A stretch of 64,000 bases of DNA from Desulfosporosinus acididurans (GCF_001029285.1 NZ_LDZY01000004.1:310001-374000); one strand, 5' to 3'. Positions 1 to 7,834 are shown, counted from the stretch's first letter. A program made the numbers and translations. Notes: generated from the letters alone by a model not told the origin.

Positions 1-338
1 CTGAATTAAAATAAATATTTAAGCAACTACAATAAGGGTGGGAGAGACTTAATTATGTTTAAACAGAATAATGTCAAAGAAAGTAATTTTATAATGAAAT
101 AAGGATTTAATTGTTGTGCCACGATAACTGTGTATATGCAAAGTAAATATATGAAAACGGGCAAATCGTTGCAAAATGGCATATCCTTTTCTTTTGAGCA
201 AGCCCACTCAGAAGCGGCAGCTACCAACAATGGTTTTCCAAGAATTTCACTAACTGACCAGGAGTTTGTCAAAAATTGATAAATTTAAACAAAAACTTAG
301 CTTCTTTTAACAGTTACTTCATATTCGGGAGTTATACT
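1..338. other. left-edge intergenic DNA, no gene supported
   Basis: AT-rich DNA. The only longer open frame lies on the minus strand (27-272). It would start with TTG, has no ribosome binding site, and its product resembles nothing I know. I see no promoter, RNA or repeat that I can defend here. Confidence 0.5.
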
Positions 339-367
339 ATTAATAAACAACGAAATTGTTTATTAAT
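339..367. promoter_or_regulatory. perfect 12-bp inverted repeat in the leader of a small ORF
   Basis: The arms ATTAATAAACAA (339-350) and TTGTTTATTAAT (356-367) are perfect complements separated by 5 bases. The site ends 18 bases before the AGGAGG of the small ORF starting at 406. It could be a repressor operator or an AU-rich mRNA hairpin. No U-tract follows, so a terminator is unlikely. Confidence 0.5.
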
Positions 368-405
368 TTGGCATATGCTAAGCATAGGAGGAAAACTTAG
401 AAACT

Positions 406-546
406 ATGACAGCACAGGAAATTAAAACTCTCGAAACTATTTTAGCTGAGGTTGGTCTTGAGCACTTACAACCTGAAAGCAAGGAACGTAAAGAAAAGAT
501 TCAAAAAGTAAAAAAAGATAAAAAGCAAATACTACAAATAAGTTAA
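406..546 (+). CDS. small hypothetical protein, 46 aa
   Basis: ATG at 406 is preceded by AGGAGG (386-391) at a slightly long spacing of 14 bases. The 46-residue product is hydrophilic. It begins MTAQEIKTLETILAEVGL, likely an amphipathic helix, and then becomes very lysine-rich. I do not recognise a family. Its last codons lie inside a perfect 19-bp hairpin (515-564), so the stop codon sits in the terminator loop. The AGGAGG, the upstream palindrome and the terminator together make a complete small transcription unit plausible. It could instead be a regulatory peptide or an RNA gene with a chance ORF. Confidence 0.5.
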   Translation: MTAQEIKTLETILAEVGLEHLQPESKERKEKIQKVKKDKKQILQIS

Positions 547-564
547 GTATTTGCTTTTTATCTT
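515..564. terminator. perfect 19-bp hairpin, probably a bidirectional terminator
   Basis: The arms 515-533 and 546-564 are perfectly complementary with a 12-base loop. The 3' arm contains a run of five T and the 5' arm starts in an A-run, so either strand would give a hairpin with a U-rich side. It overlaps the stop codon of the 46-aa ORF. The stem is A/T-rich, which lowers certainty of strong termination. Confidence 0.6.
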
Positions 565-643
565 ATATACGCTTGGCAACAGAATATCATAATTATATCT
601 ATAATAGAATAGGATCGATCTATGGATCAATATTGTAGACCGA

Positions 644-671
644 TTGACATATATCGATAATTTGATATAGT
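644..671 (+). promoter_or_regulatory. sigma-A type promoter
   Basis: TTGACA at 644-649 and TATAGT at 666-671 are separated by 16 bases. Transcription would begin near 678. It could drive a short RNA ending at the hairpin 721-746, or the longer riboswitch-cheR-cheB transcript. Confidence 0.5.
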
Positions 672-720
672 AATTATACAAAAAAACGCAAATAATCTAT
701 AATTTTGCGATAGACCTATA

Positions 721-746
721 AAGTACGATATTATTGTACTTTTTTT
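721..746 (+). terminator. short hairpin with T-run before the riboswitch
   Basis: AAGTAC (721-726) pairs with GTACTT (736-741) and runs into a T-tract ending at 746. A second small hairpin (CGCAAA 687-692 with TTTGCG 704-709) precedes it. With the promoter at 644-671 this would give an RNA of about 70 nt. The 6-bp stem makes it a weak terminator. Confidence 0.4.
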
Positions 747-771
747 GACTAAATGATCTAGTAGTTTAATA

Positions 772-870
772 TTCGTATGCAAAAGGCAAACTTATCGAAA
801 GATAAGGACGCAAAGCTATGGGTCTTAACAGATAAACCTGAAGACCGCCAAGCCGCCGAACGTTTTCATC
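772..870 (+). promoter_or_regulatory. cyclic di-GMP-I (GEMM-I) riboswitch aptamer
   Basis: The conserved GEMM-I core is readable: GGCAAAC, then the hairpin CTTATC-GAAA-GATAAG (791-806) with its GNRA tetraloop, then GGACGCAAAGC, then a second helix GGTCTT (821-826) with AAGACC (841-846), followed by GCCAAGCCGCCG. The family binds cyclic di-GMP and commonly controls motility and adhesion genes. Here it sits ahead of cheR-cheB and directly before an intrinsic terminator, so transcription attenuation is the likely mechanism. I cannot tell from sequence alone whether the ligand raises or lowers read-through. Confidence 0.93.
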
Positions 871-901
871 TGCCTTTATCGCTATGCGAAAAGGCTTTTT
901 T
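871..901 (+). terminator. intrinsic terminator, expression platform of the c-di-GMP riboswitch
   Basis: GCCTTT (872-877) pairs with AAAGGC (890-895), followed by six T (896-901). GCCTTT could also pair with AAAGGC at 782-787 at the start of the aptamer, and ATGCGAA (884-890) with TTCGTAT (772-778). These alternatives would make terminator formation depend on aptamer folding. Confidence 0.8.
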
Positions 902-921
902 AGTTTAAGGATGGCAAGCTA

Positions 922-1017
922 TTGAATCAGGACTCTACAAATGAACCTTTGCTGGAAGTGTATTATCAGGAAAGTTGTGAGGCTCTCCTGAAATTATGGG
1001 TTAGGTGGATCATATGA
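922..1017 (+). CDS. possible 31-aa leader ORF overlapping the cheR start
   Basis: An open frame from TTG at 922 encodes about 31 residues (rich in Glu/Leu, ending KLWVRWII). Its TGA (1015-1017) overlaps the cheR ATG (1014-1016), the geometry of translational coupling. A weak AAGG lies 12 bases upstream. It has no family signature. It may be a short coupling peptide, a remnant of a longer chemotaxis gene, or chance. Confidence 0.25.
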   Translation: MNQDSTNEPLLEVYYQESCEALLKLWVRWII

Positions 1018-1829
1018 TTGAAATCACGGATGACGAATTTTGGCGGTTGGCCGGTTATATCAAAGAGAATTATGGGATTCATCTTAAGGCAGAAAAACAA
1101 TCCTTAGTGACAGGAAGACTTCACAATGTTCTACTGGAGAAGGGATTTAACAACTTTACAGATTATTTCCGATATCTTAAAAATGATACAAGTGGGAAAG
1201 CAATGGCTACCCTAATTGAAAAAATCACAACAAATCACACCTTCTTCATGCGAGAAGCTGATCATTTTCACTTTTTTAGGGATCAAGTACTTCCTTATCT
1301 AAGAAAAACCGTTCGGGATAAAGACCTCCGCATCTGGAGTGCAGCTTGTTCCTCCGGCGAAGAAGCCTATACATTAGCTATGATTTTAGATGAGTTTTTT
1401 GGCAAAGAGAAGGCATTTTGGGACAGTAAAGTCTTAGCTACCGATATATCAGATAAAGTATTGAATATCGCCAGAAAAGGAATATATCCTCATGAAGGGA
1501 TAGCTAGTTTACCGGCAAATTGGCGAATGAACTATTTTAATAACTACGATACTGATCATTATATTCTAACTGATAAAATCAGAAAAGAAGTCATATATCG
1601 AAAATTCAATTTGATGGAGCCCGTGTTTCCATTTAAGCGGAAATTTAATACGATATTCTGCCGTAATGTTATGATTTATTTTGATCAACGCACAAAAAAT
1701 GAATTAGTGGATAAGTTTTATGCTAACATGGAATATGGAGGTTATCTCTTCATAGGGCATTCGGAATCCCTTAATCGTGATTTGACACGTTTTAAATATA
1801 TTATGCCCGCCGTTTATCGCAAAGAATAG
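1014..1829 (+). CDS. cheR: chemotaxis protein methyltransferase CheR
   Basis: CheR uses S-adenosylmethionine to methylate glutamates on chemoreceptors in the cytoplasm, setting adaptation together with CheB. The 271-aa protein has the all-helical CheR N-domain (about residues 1-75), the TTNHTFFMRE receptor/substrate region, the SAM-binding SAACSSGEEAYTLAM motif near residue 110, and the late IFCRNVMIYF motif. I chose ATG 1014 because AGGTGG (1003-1008) ends 5 bases before it; an upstream GTG at 1005 lies inside that site. cheB follows after 26 bases. The riboswitch and terminator upstream imply control by cyclic di-GMP. No cheA or cheW is in the window, so this pair works with a chemosensory array encoded elsewhere. 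Confidence 0.93.
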   Translation: MIEITDDEFWRLAGYIKENYGIHLKAEKQSLVTGRLHNVLLEKGFNNFTDYFRYLKNDTSGKAMATLIEKITTNHTFFMREADHFHFFRDQVLPYLRKTVRDKDLRIWSAACSSGEEAYTLAMILDEFFGKEKAFWDSKVLATDISDKVLNIARKGIYPHEGIASLPANWRMNYFNNYDTDHYILTDKIRKEVIYRKFNLMEPVFPFKRKFNTIFCRNVMIYFDQRTKNELVDKFYANMEYGGYLFIGHSESLNRDLTRFKYIMPAVYRKE

Positions 1830-1855
1830 ACTTTACAAATTTAAGCGAGGTATAT

Positions 1856-2884
1856 ATGACAATAGGTAAGAAGATTAGAGTTTTAATAGTCGATGACAGT
1901 TTATTATTCCGTGAAGTGTTAGCTAAAGGAATCACCTCGGACCCACAAATTGAAGTTGTTGCCCGGGCTGTTGATCCTTTTGATGCCCGTGATAAGATTT
2001 TGGCCTTCAACCCTGATGTGATGACTTGTGATGTACAAATGCCCAAAATGGATGGAATTGAGTTTATCAGGCGGCTGCTTCCTCAGTATTCCTTACCTGT
2101 AATTGTAATTAGTTCGGTTAGTGAAGCTGTTCTGGATGCTTTAAATGCTGGTGCGGTAGATTTTGTCACCAAACCGGATATTCGGTCGCCTAAAGATATT
2201 GAAAGTTTCCTTTATGAACTCATTGCGAAAATAAAAGTTGCAGCCAAAGCAAAAGTTACTCATGAACCTGAAAAACTGATTTCTCATAATGAGGTAAATA
2301 GAAACCTGAAAGTTGACTATAATAAAGTTATTGCCATTGGGGCTTCGACTGGCGGGACCGAAGCGTTATATAACTTACTGAAAAACTTACCGGCAGCAAT
2401 GCCGGGGATTTTAGCTGTTCAACATATTCCTCCGGTGTTCTCGCGAATGTTTGCCGAACGGCTTAATGTCCAGACCCCTTTCCACGTTAAGGAAGCTGAA
2501 AATGGTGATTATTTAGAACCCCGTAAGGTATTTATAGCTCCTGGGGATTCACATATGAGGATTAAAAAAATCGGCGAAAGATATAAAATTGAAATCTTTC
2601 AGGGGAATAAAGTCAATGGACACTGTCCATCAGTCGATATTTTATTTGAGTCAGTGGCTAAGGAATGCGGCAAAAATTCAATAGGTATTATTCTAACGGG
2701 TATGGGTTACGATGGCGCTAAGGGCCTTCTTCAAATGAGAAGAAAAGGAGCTAGAACTATCGGTCAGGACGAACGAACGTCGGTAGTTTACGGAATGCCT
2801 AAAATTGCCTGGGAAATTGGGGCGGTAGAGAAACAAGTCTCCTTGGAATCTATGCCTAAGACGTTATTAAATGCTTTACTCTAA
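1856..2884 (+). CDS. cheB: chemotaxis response regulator and protein-glutamate methylesterase CheB
   Basis: CheB removes receptor methyl groups, and usually deamidates receptor glutamines, once phosphorylated by CheA. The 342-aa protein has an N-terminal receiver domain (acidic DD near residue 14, phospho-acceptor Asp in MTCDVQMPKMDG near residue 57) and a C-terminal methylesterase domain. The catalytic triad is visible: Ser in GASTGGTEAL, His in VQHIPP and Asp in LTGMGYDGAKG. ATG 1856 follows GCGAGG. It lies 26 bases behind cheR and is almost certainly co-transcribed under the same riboswitch. Length and motifs are normal for the family. Confidence 0.95.
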   Translation: MTIGKKIRVLIVDDSLLFREVLAKGITSDPQIEVVARAVDPFDARDKILAFNPDVMTCDVQMPKMDGIEFIRRLLPQYSLPVIVISSVSEAVLDALNAGAVDFVTKPDIRSPKDIESFLYELIAKIKVAAKAKVTHEPEKLISHNEVNRNLKVDYNKVIAIGASTGGTEALYNLLKNLPAAMPGILAVQHIPPVFSRMFAERLNVQTPFHVKEAENGDYLEPRKVFIAPGDSHMRIKKIGERYKIEIFQGNKVNGHCPSVDILFESVAKECGKNSIGIILTGMGYDGAKGLLQMRRKGARTIGQDERTSVVYGMPKIAWEIGAVEKQVSLESMPKTLLNALL

Positions 2885-3096
2885 CGGAACTTTGTGACTG
2901 ACTATTTGCTGCCCTTATCTGAGAGACATTGTGGTTTCTCTCGGCGAGGTATTAACGATTGGTTGAGGTGGTAATAAAGGGTTGTGCAAATAATGGGTTA
3001 CGAAAAATGGCGAACCGTTGTAAACTATATACGGAGCAGATTGAGTTGGCTCAAAAGAAACTAGTAAATGTGTGATGAATTAGGAGGAGTATTAAA

Positions 3097-3846
3097 TTGA
3101 TTATCATGAAAACCCCGCAGCAAATTGAGCTGATGGCTCAAGCGGGTAAAATATTGACTGCCTGTCACAGGGAGCTCCGGGAGATTATTCGTCCGGGTAT
3201 AACTACTATGGAAATCGATCACTTTGCAGATCACTTTATTAATTCTCACGGGGCGAAGGCTGAGCAAAAGGGGTACAAGGGATATCCTTTCGCGACTTGT
3301 GCTTCGGTCAACGATGAAATTTGCCACGGGTTTCCAACTCAAACTCCTCTCCAGGAAGGCGATATTGTCACTATTGATATGGTAGTTAATCTCAATGGAT
3401 GGTTAGCTGATTCCGCATGGTCTTATCCGGTAGGGCAAATTTCCGAAAAAGCTGACAAGCTTCTTAATGTGACGAAAGAGTGCCTTTATATTGGAATAGA
3501 GAAAGCTGTTATTGGTAACCGGCTTGGTGATATTTCACACGCGATTCAAGCTCATGCCGAGTCTTATAGTTTTTCTGTAGTGCGTGATTTTACAGGGCAT
3601 GGTATAGGCCAAAAAATGCATGAAGATCCGCAAGTGCTCCATTACGGAAACCCCAACAGAGGCGTTAAGCTTTCAGAAGGGATGGTTTTCACCATCGAAC
3701 CGATGATTAATATTGGCGCCTATAATCTGACAATCGATGAAAACGGATGGACAGCACGGACAGCCGACGGTAGTTTATCGGCTCAGTATGAGCATACAAT
3801 TGCTATTACTAAAAACGGTCCTCTGGTTTTAACAGAACAGGATTAG
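3097..3846 (+). CDS. map: methionine aminopeptidase, type I
   Basis: This enzyme removes the N-terminal methionine from nascent proteins. The 249-aa length fits type I enzymes. The five metal ligands can be placed: two Asp in DIVTIDMVVNLNGWLADSAW, His in GHGIGQKMHE, Glu in FTIEPM, and Glu in QYEHTIAI. TTG 3097 is preferred over ATG 3106 because AGGAGG (3082-3087) lies 9 bases from the TTG but 18 from the ATG. It stands alone rather than in the ribosomal-protein operon where the housekeeping copy usually sits, so it may be a second copy. That cannot be tested in this window. Confidence 0.93.
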   Translation: MIIMKTPQQIELMAQAGKILTACHRELREIIRPGITTMEIDHFADHFINSHGAKAEQKGYKGYPFATCASVNDEICHGFPTQTPLQEGDIVTIDMVVNLNGWLADSAWSYPVGQISEKADKLLNVTKECLYIGIEKAVIGNRLGDISHAIQAHAESYSFSVVRDFTGHGIGQKMHEDPQVLHYGNPNRGVKLSEGMVFTIEPMINIGAYNLTIDENGWTARTADGSLSAQYEHTIAITKNGPLVLTEQD

Positions 3847-3890
3847 AAAACTGTTGCCAAATTGTCAATTATAACCAAGGTTTAAAGCTG

Positions 3891-3929
3891 CTTAGCAGCA
3901 GTCATACTTCTTTGTTTGCTGCTGCTAAG
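3891..3929. repeat. perfect 11-bp inverted repeat after map
   Basis: CTTAGCAGCAG (3891-3901) and CTGCTGCTAAG (3919-3929) are perfect complements with a 17-base loop. It lies 45 bases after the map stop codon. No T-run follows, so it may be an mRNA-stabilising hairpin or a weak or processed terminator. Confidence 0.45.
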
Positions 3930-4047
3930 TATCGAATGTTTAACAGGTATTTCTGATGATTATATAGCAGAAGGTAGAGTAGTTGTTGATCTTTTGAGAG
4001 TAAGTAGGGATGGAACAGATAATTCATTTTGAAAGAAGAGTGACAAA

Positions 4048-4608
4048 ATGACTATCTACGTCGCATTATTGCGCGGTATTAACGTAGGTGGGAAAAATAG
4101 AATAAAGATGGCTGATTTGAAACTTACTTTTGAGAATATGGGCCTTAAAAAGATACAGACTTATATTCAAAGTGGGAATGTCTTATTTGAGTCTAATCAA
4201 GAAGAGAAACAGTTACGTCAGCTGATTGAAGACAAGCTTGAAGAGGAATTCGGTTTTTCTATTCCGGTTATTTTAAGAACGTCAATGGAATTAGAAGAGA
4301 TTATCAATAACTGTCCCTTCTCGGAGGAAGAAGCAAGGGAAGCTCAGTCGGCATCAAAGGCTGAGAGCCTTTATATCGGTTTACTAATTCAGCCTCCTTC
4401 GGAAGAAGGAATCCAGCAATTGAATGATTATAAAAGCCAAACTGATCAATTCAAGATTATTGGCCGAGATGTTTATCTTCTGTTTTATAATAGTATTCGT
4501 AACTCTAAGCTTGCTAATAATCTATATAAACTTAATGTCTTGACTACTACACGGAACTGGAAAACGATTTCTAAACTTGCCCAATTGGCAAAGTTAATTG
4601 AGCGTTAA
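4048..4608 (+). CDS. DUF1697 family protein
   Basis: The 186-aa product opens with YVALLRGINVGGKNRIKMADL, the hallmark of DUF1697 proteins, followed by TYIQSGNVLFES and a C-terminal TTRNWKTI segment, all in the family order. The family is widespread in bacteria, cytoplasmic and of unknown function. ATG 4048 follows a GA-rich site (GAAAGAAGAG). It appears to stand alone, with 200 bases before it and 100 before the MarR promoter. No catalytic residues can be named. Confidence 0.85.
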   Translation: MTIYVALLRGINVGGKNRIKMADLKLTFENMGLKKIQTYIQSGNVLFESNQEEKQLRQLIEDKLEEEFGFSIPVILRTSMELEEIINNCPFSEEEAREAQSASKAESLYIGLLIQPPSEEGIQQLNDYKSQTDQFKIIGRDVYLLFYNSIRNSKLANNLYKLNVLTTTRNWKTISKLAQLAKLIER

Positions 4609-4676
4609 GGCATTATACTAATTAAAATTCCACCGGAAGTATTGGAATGAATAATAAGCATTAATTTTGCAGTTCC

Positions 4677-4705
4677 TTGACATTAGTTTGATATCAAACT
4701 ATAAT
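4677..4705 (+). promoter_or_regulatory. consensus promoter with an 18-bp palindromic operator in its spacer
   Basis: TTGACA (4677-4682) and TATAAT (4700-4705) have an exact 17-bp spacer. The palindrome TAGTTTGATATCAAACTA (4684-4701) fills the spacer and overlaps the -10 box. An identical palindrome lies before the next gene (5150-5167). This is the expected layout for MarR autorepression. Transcription should start near 4712, almost exactly at the chosen ATG. Confidence 0.85.
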
Positions 4706-4711
4706 ATGCGT

Positions 4712-5134
4712 ATGAATACAAACGATGTTGTATCCTTAATCTCCAAGATCAGGGAAAAGGCAAACAGGTTTATTGTATCAGAGATGACAAAATATGGGGT
4801 TGAAGGTATCGTAACTTCACATGGTGATATCATCAATGCCCTATTTAAGAACCCTAGATTAACTATGGCGGAGATTGCGGGGAAGATTGGCAGGGACAAG
4901 TCTACAGTTACGACACTTGTTGATAAGCTGGTCAGATTTGGCTATGTGACAAAAGAAAGAGACACAGTAGATACAAGGGTTGTTTATGTGACTTTAACAT
5001 CAAAAGGGAGTGAATTGAAACCCATATTCAATGCAATATCAAGGGAGGTATTAAACACCTTATATTTTGACATTTCAGAAAATGAAAAGGAGGAGCTAGT
5101 AAGAATTTTGAACAAAATTCATAAGAACTTATAA
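4712..5134 (+). CDS. MarR family transcriptional regulator
   Basis: A 140-aa winged-helix repressor. The recognition region AEIAGKIGRDKSTVTTLVDK (about residues 52-71) is followed by the wing GYVTKERDTVDTRVVYVTLT, both typical of MarR. It likely represses itself and the hydrolase gene behind it through the shared 18-bp palindrome, and may be released by a small ligand; the ligand is unknown. The start is unusual. In-frame ATGs are at 4706 and 4712, neither has a Shine-Dalgarno site, and the promoter predicts transcription starting at about 4712, so the mRNA is probably leaderless. An upstream start at 4667 would lie before the promoter and is rejected. Confidence 0.85.
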   Translation: MNTNDVVSLISKIREKANRFIVSEMTKYGVEGIVTSHGDIINALFKNPRLTMAEIAGKIGRDKSTVTTLVDKLVRFGYVTKERDTVDTRVVYVTLTSKGSELKPIFNAISREVLNTLYFDISENEKEELVRILNKIHKNL

Positions 5135-5149
5135 ATTTTTTTAAGAAAA

Positions 5150-5167
5150 TAGTTTGATATCAAACTA
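5150..5167. promoter_or_regulatory. second copy of the MarR palindrome
   Basis: TAGTTTGATATCAAACTA is identical to 4684-4701. It lies between the MarR stop codon and the hydrolase ribosome binding site, so the regulator probably also blocks transcription into the downstream gene. Confidence 0.8.
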
Positions 5168-5181
5168 AAATGGAGTGATGA

Positions 5182-6003
5182 ATGATGGTAGATTTTATTA
5201 AAACATTACCTAATCATAGCGAAAAATATGTTGGAGAAAATGACTTATTCTTAGAGATTTATGAAGGTGAAGCACTTTCATTTACTACAAAAAGGCCCCC
5301 TCTACTTTTTGTTCATGGTGCATACACCGGAAGCTGGATGTGGAGCAAATTCATTCCGCATTTTGTTAAAGAAGGGTGGAAATGTTATATGATGAACATG
5401 AGGAGTCACTATAAGAGCAGGGTGTTGGATTTGACGAAGGTAACCTACAGGGATTATATGGATGATATTAAAGAGATAACTGCTCAATGTGCCGAACCTC
5501 CAATAATCATTGGATTCAGCATGGGAGGAATCCTTTGTCAAAAGTTAGCCGAAACAATAACCTTTGCCGGTTTAGTGTTAATAGATACAAGCATAAGTAA
5601 AGAAGTCTATGAAATAGCACCCTACACAGAACCGCTCAGTATTATATCGGAAATTGTTGAACCTGCCCCAGCCCGTGAAGAGTATTTTAGTATTGATGAG
5701 TCAGCTGATGACATTGCTTTTCAAAAGAAATATTTGGCGATGGAATCCTCAAAGGCGAGAAATGCTATATTTCCTTTCACTGCGAATGGAGGAATTTCGA
5801 TAAACGGCAGTTTGATTACTTGCCCCAGCCTTGTGATTAAAGCAGTGAATAGTGATGATGATGAGAAAAGAGGCAGGGCGACTGCTGAGCAGATCAAGGC
5901 CGAGTATACAGGCCTTTGTAATAAAACTCACACAGGCTTATTAATCGGGCAAAGGTATATGGAGACAGTCGATAGAATTCTGGACTGGCTAAAAAGGTTT
6001 TAA
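5182..6003 (+). CDS. alpha/beta hydrolase under MarR control
   Basis: A 273-aa cytoplasmic alpha/beta-fold hydrolase. It shows the oxyanion motif FVHGAYTGSWMW near residue 43, the nucleophile elbow IIGFSMGG (Ser near residue 113), a candidate catalytic Asp in AVNSDDDEK and a candidate His in NKTHTGLL near the C-terminus. The substrate cannot be read from sequence; esters, lactones or a toxic xenobiotic are possible given the MarR link. GGAG (5172-5175) lies 6 bases before ATG 5182. A second hydrolase follows after 16 bases, suggesting a small operon. Confidence 0.85.
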   Translation: MMVDFIKTLPNHSEKYVGENDLFLEIYEGEALSFTTKRPPLLFVHGAYTGSWMWSKFIPHFVKEGWKCYMMNMRSHYKSRVLDLTKVTYRDYMDDIKEITAQCAEPPIIIGFSMGGILCQKLAETITFAGLVLIDTSISKEVYEIAPYTEPLSIISEIVEPAPAREEYFSIDESADDIAFQKKYLAMESSKARNAIFPFTANGGISINGSLITCPSLVIKAVNSDDDEKRGRATAEQIKAEYTGLCNKTHTGLLIGQRYMETVDRILDWLKRF

Positions 6004-6019
6004 GAAAGGTGGTCAAGAA

Positions 6020-6691
6020 ATGTTCACCGAACGACAAACAATTCAATACAACGGAATTAACATTCCTAGTATCATAAATATTCCCTCCAATCCCTCCGGT
6101 GCAGCAGTAATTGTTCACGGTTATGGCGGATGTAAGGAGGAACAATTAGGACTTGCCTGGCGAGCTGCAGAACTAGGGTTAGTAACTTGTGCTATTGATC
6201 TGCATGGACATGGAGAGAATGTGCTCAATTTAGAGCAGGGAATTTTTTTGGATGTAGAAGCAGCAGTCGATCATTGCCGTCGCTTTGGAAAAGTGGCCGC
6301 TATCGGGCATTCCTTAGGCGGTCGTCTATCCCTATTAAGCAGGGCAGATTTTGCGATTGGAATTTCACCGGCGCTTAGTCAAGACTATAGTGAAACAACT
6401 CGAAAAGTACTCAAAGATTTAAGGAATTATAGAGTACGGTTGGATTCTCCTGAAAAGGTCTTTGATATTCTGAAAGGGCTTCCTGTATGGGAACCAAACA
6501 GTAGACAGCGATCGTCAATAATTTTTGGCTCACGGGATGTTCCTGAGATCAGGGAAGCATGCCAGGAATTATCTCATACAGATACGAAACTTAACTATAT
6601 TGAAGGTGCATTACATAGTGATATATTTTTTATGGAAGCTACAATCATAACTGTAATTAATCAATTAAGAGAGTGGTTTTGTTTACAGTGA
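6020..6691 (+). CDS. alpha/beta hydrolase
   Basis: A 223-aa alpha/beta hydrolase with the oxyanion motif VIVHGYGGCKEEQ, an IDLHGHGEN loop, the nucleophile elbow AIGHSLGG (Ser near residue 96) and a C-terminal GALHSDIFF His. It resembles small serine aminopeptidase-like or dienelactone-hydrolase-like enzymes; the substrate is unknown. AAGGTGG ends just before ATG 6020. It lies 16 bases after the previous hydrolase and is probably in the same MarR-controlled unit. The two hydrolases differ in sequence, so they are not a recent duplication. Confidence 0.8.
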   Translation: MFTERQTIQYNGINIPSIINIPSNPSGAAVIVHGYGGCKEEQLGLAWRAAELGLVTCAIDLHGHGENVLNLEQGIFLDVEAAVDHCRRFGKVAAIGHSLGGRLSLLSRADFAIGISPALSQDYSETTRKVLKDLRNYRVRLDSPEKVFDILKGLPVWEPNSRQRSSIIFGSRDVPEIREACQELSHTDTKLNYIEGALHSDIFFMEATIITVINQLREWFCLQ

Positions 6692-6853
6692 ATTGTCAAT
6701 CGGATACTATAAATTAGGGATTGTTATACTGTTAATTACCAGCAACAAGTAGTAAAATTGTTTTTAGCTGCGAGGGCCCTTGAGTATGAAGCAATATTAG
6801 ACAGCGGAGCTTTGCTTTGAAGTATCAGTGCCATGGAGTTAGGAGATTGAAGG

Positions 6854-7573
6854 ATGTTCTTGAGAAAATTAACGTTCTTAAATGATCGAATATCAGATGA
6901 CAAGACATATCCATTTTCCATACCTGCACTTAGAGGATTAGAATCTATTGATTTTAAAAGCAATGTGACGTTTTTTGTTGGTGAGAATGGTACGGGCAAA
7001 TCGACGTTAATGGAAGCCATCGCTTATAAATGTGAATTTAACACAGCTGGGGGAGGCAGAAATAACGTTTATGAGATGGCGGCTTCGGAAACGGCCTTAG
7101 GCGACTTTATCAGACTTTCCTGGGCACCGAAAATCGCAAATGGTTTTTTTCTCAGAGCGGAAAGTTTGTATAATTTTGCCTCACATATTGATAGTCTCGG
7201 TCCAGAGGCATATGAACCTTACGGAGGCAAATCTCTCCACGCCCAATCACACGGGGAGTCATTCCTGTCTGTATTTTCTAATAGGTTTGGTAAAAGAGGT
7301 ATATATTTATTGGATGAACCTGAGGCGGCTCTTTCCCCGATTCGTCAATTGAGTTTTTTGAGTATCATCAAAGAATTAGAACGAGACGGCCAATCGCAGT
7401 TTATAATTGCTACCCATTCTCCAATAATCTTAGCTTACCCGGGAGCACAAATTCTCGATTTCGACACCTCACCGATCACCGAGACAGACTATGAAAATAC
7501 GTCTCATTATCAAATAACGAAAGGTTTTATGACTAATCGAGAACTTTATCTCCGGAAACTATTCGAGGAATAG
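6854..7573 (+). CDS. predicted AAA family ATPase (SMC/ABC-like)
   Basis: A 239-aa stand-alone ATPase of the COG3910-like type. It has Walker A GENGTGKST (near residue 41), an AQSHGESFL signature-like segment, Walker B YLLDEPEAALSP and the H-loop IIATHSPIIL. There is no membrane or DNA-binding domain. Proteins of this type are common orphan ATPases in bacteria, sometimes annotated as ABC-type transport ATPases without evidence. GGAGATTGAAGG lies before ATG 6854. No partner nuclease (such as an OLD/TOPRIM protein) is next to it, so a defence role is not supported by context. Confidence 0.82.
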   Translation: MFLRKLTFLNDRISDDKTYPFSIPALRGLESIDFKSNVTFFVGENGTGKSTLMEAIAYKCEFNTAGGGRNNVYEMAASETALGDFIRLSWAPKIANGFFLRAESLYNFASHIDSLGPEAYEPYGGKSLHAQSHGESFLSVFSNRFGKRGIYLLDEPEAALSPIRQLSFLSIIKELERDGQSQFIIATHSPIILAYPGAQILDFDTSPITETDYENTSHYQITKGFMTNRELYLRKLFEE

Positions 7574-7731
7574 AGAGTTGTGAATTCCACAACAAATCTA
7601 TCGCTGAAGGGGCGGATTCTACCATTACGATTGACTAAAAGCTTTAGTAAAGCCTAGCGTATTTCCGGATGTTAGCAATGGCGTTTATGAATATCCAACA
7701 TTTTTTGGTTTAGACGAGGGTTTTTGCTGTT

Positions 7732-7760
7732 GGACAGGCTGCCTGTCCTATTTTTCTTTC
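7732..7760 (+). terminator. intrinsic terminator
   Basis: GGACAGG (7732-7738) and CCTGTCC (7742-7748) form a perfect 7-bp stem with a 3-base loop, followed by TATTTTTCTTTC. It terminates the AAA ATPase transcript. Confidence 0.85.
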
Positions 7761-7834
7761 AGTAGGATGGGACATTTAATATGTAAGATTAAAGAAGCCT
7801 AAGAAACAAAAATAGAACTGGAGAGACGAGAAAG

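Noticed and set aside
27-272. 81-codon minus-strand open frame at the left edge
   Set aside because: TTG start, no ribosome binding site, no family resemblance and no conserved motif; likely chance.
2984-3064. 26-codon frame (GTG start) between cheB and map
   Set aside because: The purine stretch is only 2 bases from the start and there is no supporting context.
6854-7573. Anti-phage defence system around the AAA ATPase
   Set aside because: Single orphan ATPase; neighbours are hydrolases and a peptidase, with no nuclease or other effector partner.
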